Origin: Paludibacteraceae bacterium
GTDB lineage: Bacteria; Bacteroidota; Bacteroidia; Bacteroidales; Paludibacteraceae
NCBI GenBank assembly: GCA_016937795.1
Contig: JAFGVV010000024.1
Span: 1 to 64,000, forward strand
Direction of reading: 5' to 3'
Length of the DNA: 64,000 nt
This document shows positions 8,926 through 17,059 of this stretch, in pieces (the first letter of the stretch is position 1; each line of letters opens with the position of its first letter). A model generated the notes under the pieces. The model did not search any database, was not told the DNA's origin, and saw nothing but the letters and a program-made list of their open reading frames with translations. A program made the translations under genes and the position numbers.

Positions 8926-9717
8926 TTAAAGGCTCCAGCGTAGTTTCCCTGATTTGTCGTGGGGAAACAGTAAAAATTTCCCGATATTAAACGACCATGT
9001 CATAGAGAAATTTATCGGGCTGACAAAGTTTGCACCTTTGTTCAGCAAATCAGGGATAATGCTACACTGAATGTCTAAGTTCACGAACTCGGTATGAATG
9101 AGCAATGTGGCGGCTGGTTCAATGACCAACCAATTGCGCATCGATATTTCGCGTGTAAAGAAATAATTGTGAAACATAAGTCGGTCGTAGTCGTTGTAAG
9201 TGCTGTTTTGCAACATATTTACATTGTAGTTGAGGTATGAAAAGCGTGACGAAAGGCCCAGCCCGATGCCTTTGTATGCGAAGTAACTCACCGAAGGTTG
9301 TGTGGAGAAACGGTGCATATTTATTTTGTAATAAGGATTTCCTACATTAAAATCAGCATACGAATAACCCGTATTAAGTGCTGTGTAAAATTTATTTTCC
9401 CATTTTTTGTACAGAATATATTCGTTTGTGATGATATAGTCTTTCAGAAATTTATCATCATTGCCGTAGTTTGAAGTATTGAAGCGCATAAACGAACTGC
9501 TAACTCCGATATTGTCGGTAATGGCATAGCTGATGCCAGCTCCCAACTGTTCGTTAAACAGGCTTCCGTTCAGGCTTATATGAAGGTCGTTTTTTTCATC
9601 GAACGGTACAATGTTTTGTGTTTGTGGCAAATAGTAAGAAGTTGTGCACGAAGAATTGAGCAATGCAACGACAGTGTAGATTATTGCCACAAAGAGTTTT
9701 GTGAAATGTGTATTCAT
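8926..9717 (-). CDS. Predicted outer-membrane beta-barrel lipoprotein
   Basis: 263 residues, not assigned to a named family. A lipoprotein signal is visible (LLNSSC, lipobox Cys near residue 24) and is followed by a Tyr-rich linker. The rest alternates as an eight- or ten-stranded barrel (GAGISYAITDNIGVSSSFM, FYTALNTGYSYADFN) and ends near SMTWSFNIGKFLLFP. It probably sits in the outer membrane. The gene starts 2 bp after the stop of the upstream lipoprotein gene, so they are co-translated. Confidence 0.65.
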   Translation of the reverse strand: MNTHFTKLFVAIIYTVVALLNSSCTTSYYLPQTQNIVPFDEKNDLHISLNGSLFNEQLGAGISYAITDNIGVSSSFMRFNTSNYGNDDKFLKDYIITNEYILYKKWENKFYTALNTGYSYADFNVGNPYYKINMHRFSTQPSVSYFAYKGIGLGLSSRFSYLNYNVNMLQNSTYNDYDRLMFHNYFFTREISMRNWLVIEPAATLLIHTEFVNLDIQCSIIPDLLNKGANFVSPINFSMTWSFNIGKFLLFPHDKSGKLRWSL

Positions 9718-9719
9718 AG

Positions 9720-10145
9720 TTATTCTTTTGTAAGAAACATGGAGGAATTAAGGTTGAGTATGTTGTAATTGGTTTTCATTTCGCCCCAATCGTGGTACGA
9801 TTCTGTGTGTAATGTCCAGTTTGTTTTTTTACGGTAATAAACCGGGTCGATATACACAGTGTCGTTTTCGTCATTTACTCTGAAAATAATCACATCCGAC
9901 AAAAAATCTTCGAATTGTGCTTCCGAAAGCCATAAATCATATTCGTAACCAGATATTTCAATCATTGAACCTCCGGCTCTTTCAATTTTAATTGCTTCAT
10001 TATAAATGTTGTTTTTCAGAAAGTACAGCTCGAAGTTGGTTTCGTTCTTAATCGTTAATACTTCAAATACTTTTGGGTAGTAATTGTAGTCGGAAGAACA
10101 CGAAAGAATTAATAGCGAGAGGATTAATAAAGGGGTTTTCTTCAT
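9720..10145 (-). CDS. Small lipoprotein of unknown function
   Basis: 141 residues from ATG 10145 (MKKTPLLILS); an upstream TTG at 10154 is in frame but less likely. The signal peptide ends in LLILSCSSDYN, a lipobox with Cys near residue 16. The mature part is acidic, rich in Tyr and Glu, with no recognisable domain. Fifteen bases separate it from the preceding gene, so it is the second gene of a minus-strand operon starting at 10586. Confidence 0.7.
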   Translation of the reverse strand: MKKTPLLILSLLILSCSSDYNYYPKVFEVLTIKNETNFELYFLKNNIYNEAIKIERAGGSMIEISGYEYDLWLSEAQFEDFLSDVIIFRVNDENDTVYIDPVYYRKKTNWTLHTESYHDWGEMKTNYNILNLNSSMFLTKE

Positions 10146-10160
10146 GATAGTCAATGGTTT

Positions 10161-10586
10161 TTATATAAATAACGACAAATACAATAGAACTGCTCCGGCG
10201 ATAGCAATGCTACCTGCAATACGATATATTTTTTTTGCCGGTGTAATTGTGATAGTGTCGCTTACCGGATTCCCGTTTTTTATTTCAATTTGGTAAGTTG
10301 TGTCTGTTTTTTGGGAATATAAATAATTTAAGCCTGTATATTGCACTGAATAATTGCCATCGGGGAGGTTTTCGATGGTGACCGACTTTACTCTTTTTTC
10401 GCTGAAAATAATGCTGTCGTTGAGTCGGAATGTGGTTTCGTTTGTACTTTTTGTGGGTTTCAGAAGCATTTTTCCGGTTTTTGATGCGTCGGGCTGATAG
10501 GTGTAAGTGTAATGCAGTCCGCAGGAGTTTAGAACAACTACAGTTGTGATAACAAAAAGTACTTTGAATGATAAATTTTTTCTCAT
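10161..10586 (-). CDS. Small lipoprotein with C-terminal membrane helix
   Basis: 141 residues, unknown function. The lipobox VVVLNSC puts the acylated Cys near residue 22. A short beta-rich domain follows (NGNYSVQYTGLNYLYSQ-like strands, about 60-110), and one hydrophobic helix closes the protein (IAGSIAIAGAVLLYLSLFI). A lipid anchor at one end and a helix at the other is unusual. First gene of the operon; a -7 element TATCTTTG (10651-10644, minus) lies about 60 bp upstream. Confidence 0.7.
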   Translation of the reverse strand: MRKNLSFKVLFVITTVVVLNSCGLHYTYTYQPDASKTGKMLLKPTKSTNETTFRLNDSIIFSEKRVKSVTIENLPDGNYSVQYTGLNYLYSQKTDTTYQIEIKNGNPVSDTITITPAKKIYRIAGSIAIAGAVLLYLSLFI

Positions 10587-10643
10587 GTTGGCGATTTTAA
10601 GTTTTACGATGCAATTCAGATTAATATTGTTGCATGCGTTTCA

Positions 10644-10651
10644 CAAAGATA
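10644..10651 (-). promoter_or_regulatory. Probable promoter of the lipoprotein operon
   Basis: TATCTTTG on the minus strand matches TAnnTTTG. The -33 position is not convincing. Confidence 0.5.
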
Positions 10652-10667
10652 ATATAAACTAATGCAT

Positions 10668-10705
10668 AAAAAAACACCTAACAGGTTTTTGAAACTTGTT
10701 AGGTG
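10668..10705 (-). terminator. Terminator of the RNA helicase gene
   Basis: Stem CACCTAACA/TGTTAGGTG (10675-10683 with 10697-10705), extended by GTTT/AAAC after one mismatch. On the minus strand it is followed by a run of seven T. Confidence 0.9.
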
Positions 10706-10734
10706 TGAAGTATATACTTGTAAAAAGTAAGTTC

Positions 10735-12528
10735 TTATTTCCGGCTTCTGTTACGCCATGGTTTTTCGCCTCCCTGACGGCTGTCGTCACGACGTGGACG
10801 GCTTCCACCTTCGCGATAATCGCGTCCTTCGCTACGGTCGTTTCCACCGCTTCTGCGGGCACGGTATTCGGGTTTGCTTTTTCCCGAATCAGCTGCTTTG
10901 CTACCTTTGGCTTCGGCTACTACATAGTCGGGTTCGGTGGCAAAAGCGGCTACTACCTTGTCGGCCTGATCGGCAAATACATCGAAGAATGTAAATTTGT
11001 TGGTTACTTCAATGGCGCCAATACTGATCGATTTGTCGTTGGTAACATCGTTGATAATGCCGAGGAAACGTTTGGCGTTAATGCCTTCGCGCTCACCTAC
11101 ATTTATTTTCAGTCGGATGCGTTTGCCCGATTTGGCTCCGCGTTCGCCACGATCATTTCTATCGCCACGCTCGCCACGGTCTCTCGAACCGCGTTCGTTT
11201 TTTTCGTGGTAGTTCAGGTCTTCTGAGTCTTTGTAGTAATCGAGGAAGCGGTTGAACTCAAGCGATACGAAACGTTTCAGAATTTCTTCCTTGCTCAGAT
11301 ATTCGAGCTGTTTCATAATCTGAGCCATGTACGGATCGATTTGTTCTTCGTTTACTTCCACATTTTCCATGCGGTCGATCATGTGGAAAAGTTGCTTTTT
11401 GCACACTTCCAATCCGTTTGGTATTTGTTGTTGTTCAAAATCTTTTTTAAGCATGCGCTCAATGTCTTTGATTTTGAATCTTTCTTTCGAATGTATAATG
11501 GATACCGAAATACCTTTTTTGTTGGCACGACCTGTTCGTCCGCTTCGGTGTGTGTAAATTTCCACATCATCGGGCAGGTTGTAGTTGATTACGTGCGTCA
11601 GGTCGCTTACATCGAGTCCGCGGGCAGCCACGTCGGTAGCCACGAGCAACTGAATGTTACGAATGCGGAATTTTTGCATTACGGTGTCGCGTTGCGCTTG
11701 TGAAAGGTCGCCGTGAAGTGCATCGGCATTGTAGCCATCGTGCATCAATTTATCGGCTACTTCTTTGGTTTCCTGACGGGTGCGGCAAAATACAATTCCG
11801 TAAATATCAGGATTCAAATCCACAATACGTTTCAGAACGAGGTAACGCTGACGGGCCTGCGATACATAATAGATGTGCGCTACATTTTCAGAACCGGAGT
11901 TTTTAGTACCAATGGTAATTTCCTCGTAGTTTTTCATGTAACGTTTGGCAATCATTGCAATTTCTTTGGGCATAGTAGCCGAGAAAAGCATGGTGCGACG
12001 TGTGTCGGGTGTGCGTTGCAGAATGGTTTCAATATCTTCCTTGAAGCCCATGTTCAGCATTTCGTCGGCTTCGTCGAGCACGAGAAAGTTGATGGCGCCA
12101 AGTTCAATTTTTCCACGCTCAATCAGGTCGATCAAACGACCGGGCGTAGCCACAATAATTTGAGGAGGAGTGTCGAGTTGTTTTAGCTGTGTACGAATGT
12201 CTTCTCCCCCATATACAGGCACCACACGCATTCCGCGCATGTTTTTCGAGTAACCTTTCAGGTCGTTCGAAATCTGTATACAAAGTTCGCGGGTAGGAGC
12301 AAGCACAAGTGCCTGTACTTTCTTTTGCGAAGCATCGATCATGTGTAATACCGGCAAGCCAAAAGCTGCTGTTTTTCCTGTGCCCGTTTGAGCCAGCGCC
12401 ACAAGGTCGGCTGTTTGCTCGAGCATAAAAGGGATGGTTTTTTCCTGTACGGGCATAGGTTGCACGTACCCAAGTTCTTCGATGGCCGACAGGATGTCGT
12501 CCTTCAAATTTAGTTCTCTGAATGTCAT
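10735..12528 (-). CDS. DEAD-box ATP-dependent RNA helicase with DbpA-type domain
   Basis: 597-residue RNA helicase, probably acting in ribosome assembly or cold-stress RNA remodelling. Core motifs in order: Q motif (VQEKTIPFML), AQTGTGKT (Walker A, about 44-51), PTRELCIQ, TPGRLIDL, DEAD (about 152-155), SAT, ARGLDVSDL and HRSGRTGRA. A DbpA-like RNA-binding domain lies at about 462-530 (RLKINVGEREGINAKRFLG), and the tail is a basic Arg/Gly/Asp-rich stretch with RGG-like spacing (540-597). A second charged linker (about 437-460) consists of RGxRDRGERGD repeats. The leader carries two hairpins, including a perfect 10-bp one just before the start. A strong terminator follows. Confidence 0.93.
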   Translation of the reverse strand: MTFRELNLKDDILSAIEELGYVQPMPVQEKTIPFMLEQTADLVALAQTGTGKTAAFGLPVLHMIDASQKKVQALVLAPTRELCIQISNDLKGYSKNMRGMRVVPVYGGEDIRTQLKQLDTPPQIIVATPGRLIDLIERGKIELGAINFLVLDEADEMLNMGFKEDIETILQRTPDTRRTMLFSATMPKEIAMIAKRYMKNYEEITIGTKNSGSENVAHIYYVSQARQRYLVLKRIVDLNPDIYGIVFCRTRQETKEVADKLMHDGYNADALHGDLSQAQRDTVMQKFRIRNIQLLVATDVAARGLDVSDLTHVINYNLPDDVEIYTHRSGRTGRANKKGISVSIIHSKERFKIKDIERMLKKDFEQQQIPNGLEVCKKQLFHMIDRMENVEVNEEQIDPYMAQIMKQLEYLSKEEILKRFVSLEFNRFLDYYKDSEDLNYHEKNERGSRDRGERGDRNDRGERGAKSGKRIRLKINVGEREGINAKRFLGIINDVTNDKSISIGAIEVTNKFTFFDVFADQADKVVAAFATEPDYVVAEAKGSKAADSGKSKPEYRARRSGGNDRSEGRDYREGGSRPRRDDSRQGGEKPWRNRSRK

Positions 12529-12542
12529 TTTGATGTTTGTTA

Positions 12543-12631
12543 GTACACGTTAGTGGAGCTTTTATCCGGCGATAATTTCGTTTTGTGTGTAACGTGTACC
12601 CCTCAGATAGCATACTGCAAAGGTTAATGCA
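12543..12631 (-). promoter_or_regulatory. Structured 5' leader of the RNA helicase mRNA
   Basis: Two hairpins lie between the -7 element and the start codon. TAACGTGTAC (12590-12599) pairs perfectly with GTACACGTTA (12543-12552), 15 nt before the ATG. ACTGCA pairs with TGCAGT (12612-12631). A leader this folded before an RNA helicase gene suggests autoregulation or temperature sensing; this is inference. Confidence 0.5.
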
Positions 12632-12680
12632 GTGTATTTCGGATAGTTACTCCCGACGCGCTTTGTTTTTAAATCGGGTG

Positions 12681-12688
12681 CAAAGATA
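12681..12688 (-). promoter_or_regulatory. Probable -7 element of the helicase gene
   Basis: TATCTTTG on the minus strand, giving a predicted untranslated leader of about 145 nt. Confidence 0.5.
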
Positions 12689-12720
12689 CGCAAATTATCT
12701 GAAAAATGTGGTATTGTGCA

Positions 12721-12905
12721 TTAATGTTTTATTTCTTCTGAGCTTTTCTGTGTTTTCGCCTTTAAAATCAGTGTTTTGTCTTCGAAACGATATGCGACTC
12801 CTGCCTTGGTGTTCATTTTGTTGTACAGCCAAATGTGACCATCGATCAAGTCGTAATTCACATATCGTCCACTATTGGGAATGTTTTTTCTGCTGCAGAT
12901 CATAA
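12721..12905 (-). pseudogene. Possible gene relic after the unknown helical protein
   Basis: An open frame whose end (YDLIDGHIWLYNKMNTKAG, then VAYRFEDKTLILKAK) has protein-like composition, though its beginning overlaps the neighbouring gene in another frame. It may be the C-terminal remnant of a lost gene. No family is recognised. Confidence 0.25.
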
Positions 12906-12946
12906 CTTTGCGTATGTCAGGTTGGCGTTGAGTGTCACCTGGTCTG

Positions 12947-13702
12947 CTATATTGTAACTTCGGCTTCTTCGCGTGCTTTTTTGCGGATGCGGCGTGTGGT
13001 GGTGTTGCGCAGCTGTTTGCGTGCATCAATCAGTTGTCCGTTTACATTTATGATGAGTCTTGAGTAGTCGCTTTCGTTGTGCGTTACTTGCAGTATGTCT
13101 ATTGATTGCATGAAAAAACGCAGCATTTCTATGGTTTTTTCTCTGGCCGGCATTGTGCTGTGTGCTGCAGGTTTTTTCTTCTCGTTTTCGTGTTGTTCGT
13201 CCGATAGTTTGTCGATGGTTCGATATATCTCGTTTATTTTGTTTATATAGCGCATAATTCCTGTGCGCTCGAGGCCTGTTTTTTCATCGGGATAGCGTTT
13301 GATGTAGGAATTCAGATGAATGAAAACTCCCTCTTTGTTAAATCTGTTTTTCGGTTTAAAGCCTTTCAGGAAGCTTTCGATGGAGCTTAGTGAGGACATT
13401 ATTGATGCGTCCTCGTCCAGTCTGGCATACCTTATTGCTTTTATTTGCAGCATAATGGCTGCCACTAATTTATCCACATGGGCGCGGAGGGAGGTTATTT
13501 CTTCTGTGTGCAGTCTCTTTTTCTGTTTTTTGTCCAGTGTATATATGTTTGGCTCGTATGCCCGGAGTATTTCCACCGACTTTTCGAGTTCGGGCAGGTT
13601 ACTGCCAAATTCGTTGACAACAAACAGGATGTTTCTGTACAGAATAAGTATATCAAGATTTTTCATCCTGTCGAATCGTAATTTTATAAAGTTACTTTTC
13701 AT
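12947..13702 (-). CDS. Hypothetical helical protein
   Basis: 251 residues, mostly predicted alpha-helix, strongly basic at the C-terminus (TTTRRIRKKAREEAE). No signal peptide or membrane helix. The arrangement (a long helical N-terminal half, a middle linker rich in Lys/Glu, and a final helix with NVNGQLIDARKQLRN) vaguely recalls DUF6261-type Bacteroidota proteins, but I could not confirm that. Start at 13702; ATG 13666 (MKNLDIL) is an alternative. It stands alone: helicase gene on one side, 1.4 kb of gene-free DNA on the other. Confidence 0.6.
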   Translation of the reverse strand: MKSNFIKLRFDRMKNLDILILYRNILFVVNEFGSNLPELEKSVEILRAYEPNIYTLDKKQKKRLHTEEITSLRAHVDKLVAAIMLQIKAIRYARLDEDASIMSSLSSIESFLKGFKPKNRFNKEGVFIHLNSYIKRYPDEKTGLERTGIMRYINKINEIYRTIDKLSDEQHENEKKKPAAHSTMPAREKTIEMLRFFMQSIDILQVTHNESDYSRLIINVNGQLIDARKQLRNTTTRRIRKKAREEAEVTI

Positions 13703-13956
13703 ATGAAGTGTATCGTTTTAAAGTATTTTGTTCAAATACTCTTTGTTGTAGGCTTAAGGTCGAATGTGAAAGCCCTGTGACAGGCAGTGAAATGTATTGT
13801 TGCATTCGCCGACAAGCATTACATTTTGCGAGATAGTCTTTTCGTCGGATGTTTTTTTGCTTTAAACCTGAGTTTTACGTCAACTTTAAGTGTGGTTTTT
13901 GCTTTCGACTAATGTTTTTGTATTTCCATAGGCCTTTTGTTACAGAAAAAATTAAG

Positions 13957-14017
13957 TTTTTATGTTAGCGCAGGCTATTTATCAGAATAAAACTAATCTT
14001 TTTATGTTAGCGCAGGC
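13957..14017 (+). repeat. 19-bp direct repeat pair
   Basis: TTTTTATGTTAGCGCAGGC occurs at 13957-13975 and again at 13999-14017, with a 42-bp period. Confidence 0.7.
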
Positions 14018-14117
14018 CTTGAGATTACTTTCGAACGAGTAATTTGTGTGACAACCAGCGATAAACGCTTCAAAGTTATAGGTTTTTCTTTAATAATTGA
14101 TGTGCTTCACGGGTTCT

Positions 14118-14430
14118 GATAAAAAAAAACTACCAATGTAGAGTTACATTGGTAGTTTTCAAAAAATAAAATATGTGATGTAGTTTTATGTTATTTGTTT
14201 CTTTAGTTGAAAGGCTGTGCTGTAAAGTAACATCATATCTTCATGAAAAAATAAATAACTGATGTATGTTTCTGTTTGTTCTGATAATTATCGAAAAGCT
14301 TTGGTGTAATCTGTAGTCTCAATAAATTTCTTTGTGAAATCACTGATCTGTGCTTCTTTGTTGATATAACTTTTTAATCTTTACACCTTCTTGCCTAATG
14401 CCCTGTAATCAGTTAGTTATCTTATTTGCA
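14118..14430 (-). ncRNA. Candidate intergenic small RNA
   Basis: On the minus strand a -7 element TATATTTG (14436-14429) is followed about 270-300 nt later by a perfect 15-bp terminator hairpin with a long U tract (14126-14159, tail to about 14120). No start-codon-bearing frame of useful length lies between. This is the expected shape of a stand-alone RNA gene. No known RNA family recognised; the -33 element is poor. Confidence 0.4.
14120..14159 (-). terminator. Strong terminator on the minus strand
   Basis: AAAACTACCAATGTA (14126-14140), loop GAGT, and TACATTGGTAGTTTT (14145-14159) form a 15-bp perfect stem. On the minus strand it is followed by about nine T. No protein gene points into it, hence the small-RNA proposal. 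Confidence 0.85.
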
Positions 14431-14504
14431 AATATACAAAATGTTTTTCATTTGTGATGAATAGTGGCGATATTTTTTCATTCTGTATCACATAACTAAG
14501 TTCG

Positions 14505-14880
14505 TTGAAATATTTAATGATAAATTTCTAACACAATAGCACACAATGAAATAATTGAGAAATAAGACTTCGTTCACATAGTAAAAGTATCTGACGATAC
14601 TTTTATCGCTCTGAAGTGGCTTTGTTAAAAGTCTTTTTTTTTTTGAACGCAAATATTTACAAATACATCAAGTTTAATATTCTATATTTTACTAAAAAAC
14701 AACAATATATGATTTGCGGAAATTTTGCGGTTTTTTGCGTAATTTGTGTTCTAATTTCTTATGAGACAGCCACCCTTTGTATTCTCAGTCTTTACTTTTG
14801 TTTTCAAAACTACTGTGTTCTCCCGATACCCGGGATGTTCCATATGTGGTGAAAACTATCAATACTAATTATTGAATACT
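14505..14880 (+). repeat. Dispersed intergenic element, copy A
   Basis: Shares with copies B (42215-42365) and C (47612-47855) two stem-loops: AAAAGTATC/GATACTTTT around TGAC (14582-14603), and the TCCCG...CGGGA hairpin within TCCCGATACCCGGGA (14821-14835). The tract TTTTGTTTTCAAAACTACTG and GTTCCATATG are also shared. Copies A and C also share their left ends (TTGAAATATTTAATGATA). Copy A has an insertion of about 150 bp between the two conserved parts, bounded by GTGGCT/AGCCAC. Confidence 0.7.
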
Positions 14881-14888
14881 TAACTGAA

Positions 14889-14915
14889 TGTCATCTCGAA
14901 CGGAGTGAGAGATCT
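14889..14915 (+). repeat. Short dispersed palindromic repeat, copy 2
   Basis: The core reads ATCTC, then GAACGGAGTGA, then GAGAT. Against copy 1 (27-53) both stem arms have changed together so pairing is kept. Confidence 0.7.
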
Positions 14916-15054
14916 TAAATGTTCTCGTAATTTTTTACGAATAACAATATCTCAGTATCTTATAAAGCTTTTCGTTGCGGGAGTGCGTGGTTTTAGCGGT
15001 ATTTGCCTGCAAAGAAACAGCTTTCCGGGACTGTCACTAATTCACGCTTTTCTC

Positions 15055-15084
15055 TTGCAATCCCGAATTTTTTCATTAATTTTG
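15055..15084 (+). promoter_or_regulatory. pfp promoter
   Basis: TTG (15055-15057), a 19-bp spacer, then TAATTTTG (15077-15084), giving a leader of about 50 nt. Confidence 0.7.
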
Positions 15085-15143
15085 CATGCGGTTTTATATA
15101 AAATCATTTATTTGAATATCAAACTATTATAAAAATATAACGA

Positions 15144-16796
15144 ATGAAACCAATGACAAAAAGTCCTTTGCAAATTGCCCGCGCTGCTTATCAGCCTAAG
15201 TTGCCGGCTTCGCTCAAAGGCAATGTGGTGCTCAAAGAAGGCGCTGCTACCGAATCGGTAGCCGACCAGGCCGATATCAAGGCTCTGTTTCCCAATACTT
15301 ATGGTATGCCCCTGATTAGCTTCGAGCCGGGCGAAAAGAAACAATATCCTGCTGTAGGTGTGGGTGTGATTCTTTCGGGCGGACAGGCTCCCGGTGGTCA
15401 CAATGTGATTTCGGGTCTTTTCGATGGCTTGAAAGCGTTGAATCCCGACAATAAACTTTATGGTTTTCTGGGTGGTCCAAGCGGTTTGGTGGATCATCAA
15501 TATGTGGAACTCACTGCCGAAATCGTTGCTGAATACCGTAATACCGGTGGCTTCGACATTATCGGATCGGGTCGTACAAAACTCGAGGAGCCCGCACAGT
15601 ACGATAAAGGTGCTGAAATATGCAAAAAACTGGGTATTAACGCCATTGTAATTATTGGTGGCGACGACTCGAACACTAATGCTTGTGTACTTGCTGAATA
15701 CTACAAACAAAACAACGCAGGAATTCAGGTAATTGGTTGCCCTAAAACCATCGATGGTGACCTGAAAAACGAAATGATTGAAACTTCGTTCGGTTTCGAT
15801 ACTGCTTGTAAAGTGTACTCTGAGCTTATCGGTAACATTCAGCGCGATGCTAATTCGGCTAAAAAATACTGGCACTTTATTCGCCTGATGGGTCGTTCGG
15901 CTTCGCACATTACACTCGAATGTGCTTTGCAGAGTCAACCAAATATCTGTATCGTGTCTGAAGAGGTGGAAGCCAAAAATATGACGCTGAACGATGTGGT
16001 TGAAGATATTGTGAAGGTAATTGTAAATCGTGCTGACTTTGGTATGAATTTCGGTACTATCCTTATTCCAGAAGGTCTGATTGAGTTTATTCCGGCCATG
16101 AAAAAGCTGATTTCTGAACTCAACGACTTGTTGGCTCACAACGATGACTTCAACAGCCTTGAGTCGGACGACGAAAAACGTCAGTACGTAAAAGGTCTGC
16201 TCAGCCCCGAAAGCAGTCAGGTTTACCGCGATTTGCCAAAAGGTATTGCACGCCAGCTTACACTCGACCGCGACCCACACGGAAACGTTCAGGTATCGCT
16301 TATCGAAACCGAAAAGTTGCTTATCGAAATGGTGGCAAAACGTTTGGCACTGCTCAAAGCCGAAGGTAAATACAAAGGTAAATTCTCGGCCATCAACCAC
16401 TTCTTTGGTTACGAAGGTCGTTGCGCTATTCCTTCAAACTTCGATGCGGACTATACATATTCACTTGGTTATACTGCTTCTGTGCTTATCTCGGAAGGTA
16501 AAACAGGTTATATGTCGTCGGTTCGCAACCTTACAGCTCCTGCAGCCGAATGGATTGCCGGTGGTGTGCCTATCACCATGATGATGAACATGGAACGTCG
16601 TCACGGAAAAATGAAACCTGTGATTCAGAAAGCACTTGTGCTTTTGGATGGTGCTCCGTTTAAACACTTTGCTGCTAATCGCGAAGAGTGGGCTAACGAA
16701 AAACACAGTTATATTTACCCCGGTCCCGTGCAGTACTACGGACCAACCGAAGTGTGCGACCTGCCTACCAAAACGCTTATGCTCGAAAAGGAATAA
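15144..16796 (+). CDS. pfp: PPi-dependent 6-phosphofructokinase
   Basis: Pyrophosphate:fructose-6-phosphate 1-phosphotransferase (550 residues), interconverting fructose 6-phosphate and fructose 1,6-bisphosphate with PPi in cytoplasmic glycolysis. The length is that of the long PFP clade. [12 protein letters not shown] is the phosphate-binding start of the domain. [11 protein letters not shown] carries the Asp (GGDD) that marks PPi rather than ATP use, PKTIDGDL holds the catalytic Asp pair, and MGRSASHI binds the sugar phosphate. Start taken at 15144 ([10 protein letters not shown]); ATG 15153 is possible. Monocistronic: own promoter and a strong terminator. Confidence 0.96.
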   Translation: MKPMTKSPLQIARAAYQPKLPASLKGNVVLKEGAATESVADQADIKALFPNTYGMPLISFEPGEKKQYPAVGVGVILSGGQAPGGHNVISGLFDGLKALNPDNKLYGFLGGPSGLVDHQYVELTAEIVAEYRNTGGFDIIGSGRTKLEEPAQYDKGAEICKKLGINAIVIIGGDDSNTNACVLAEYYKQNNAGIQVIGCPKTIDGDLKNEMIETSFGFDTACKVYSELIGNIQRDANSAKKYWHFIRLMGRSASHITLECALQSQPNICIVSEEVEAKNMTLNDVVEDIVKVIVNRADFGMNFGTILIPEGLIEFIPAMKKLISELNDLLAHNDDFNSLESDDEKRQYVKGLLSPESSQVYRDLPKGIARQLTLDRDPHGNVQVSLIETEKLLIEMVAKRLALLKAEGKYKGKFSAINHFFGYEGRCAIPSNFDADYTYSLGYTASVLISEGKTGYMSSVRNLTAPAAEWIAGGVPITMMMNMERRHGKMKPVIQKALVLLDGAPFKHFAANREEWANEKHSYIYPGPVQYYGPTEVCDLPTKTLMLEKE

Positions 16797-16824
16797 TCTC
16801 CGGTACGAGATATATTATAGAGAA

Positions 16825-16858
16825 AAGACCCGTATGATTTTGCGGGTCTTTTTTTTTG
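16825..16858 (+). terminator. Terminator of pfp
   Basis: AAGACCCG (16825-16832) pairs with CGGGTCTT (16843-16850), followed by a T tract. Confidence 0.92.
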
Positions 16859-16925
16859 TTGTAAAATGATTTTGTTGTTTTTTCCGTTTAAATATTGAAT
16901 TTGTGTGTACTGAGTAACACGAACA

Positions 16926-17035
16926 AAATAATGTCGCATTTCAAAATAGCTCTCAAAAATTACGACATTATTTCATTCCAATTACTTAAATGCTTTATGG
17001 TACGAAAAAAAAAAGCGACATTTGTATTTCAACAA
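16926..17035. promoter_or_regulatory. Possible operator cluster before the AraC regulator
   Basis: AAATAATGTCG (16926-16936) is inverted as CGACATTATTT (16963-16973), and a third related copy GCGACATTTGTATTTC lies near 17018-17033. Three similar sites just before a regulator gene suggest an autoregulatory region. Confidence 0.4.
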
Positions 17036-17059
17036 CTTACTGTGTCAATATAATCCCCC

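Larger units (their letters stand above)
13703..15143. other. Gene-free 1.4 kb region with repeats and a possible small RNA
   Basis: No convincing protein gene. Contents in order: a 19-base direct repeat (13957, 13999), a strong minus-strand terminator (14126-14159) with a -7 element upstream on the same strand (14429-14436), copy A of a dispersed element (14505-14880), the second short palindromic repeat (14889-14915), and the pfp promoter. A 30-codon frame inside the putative RNA (ending TDYTKAFR) lacks a start codon. Confidence 0.6.

Noticed and set aside
12119..12613. Second long frame on the same strand as the RNA helicase
   Set aside because: It overlaps the conserved helicase core in another frame, and its translation has no domain pattern.
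15108..16400. A 430-codon open frame on the minus strand opposite pfp
   Set aside because: It is fully antisense to a complete, highly conserved enzyme gene, and its His/Phe/Val-rich translation is what antisense of biased codons gives.
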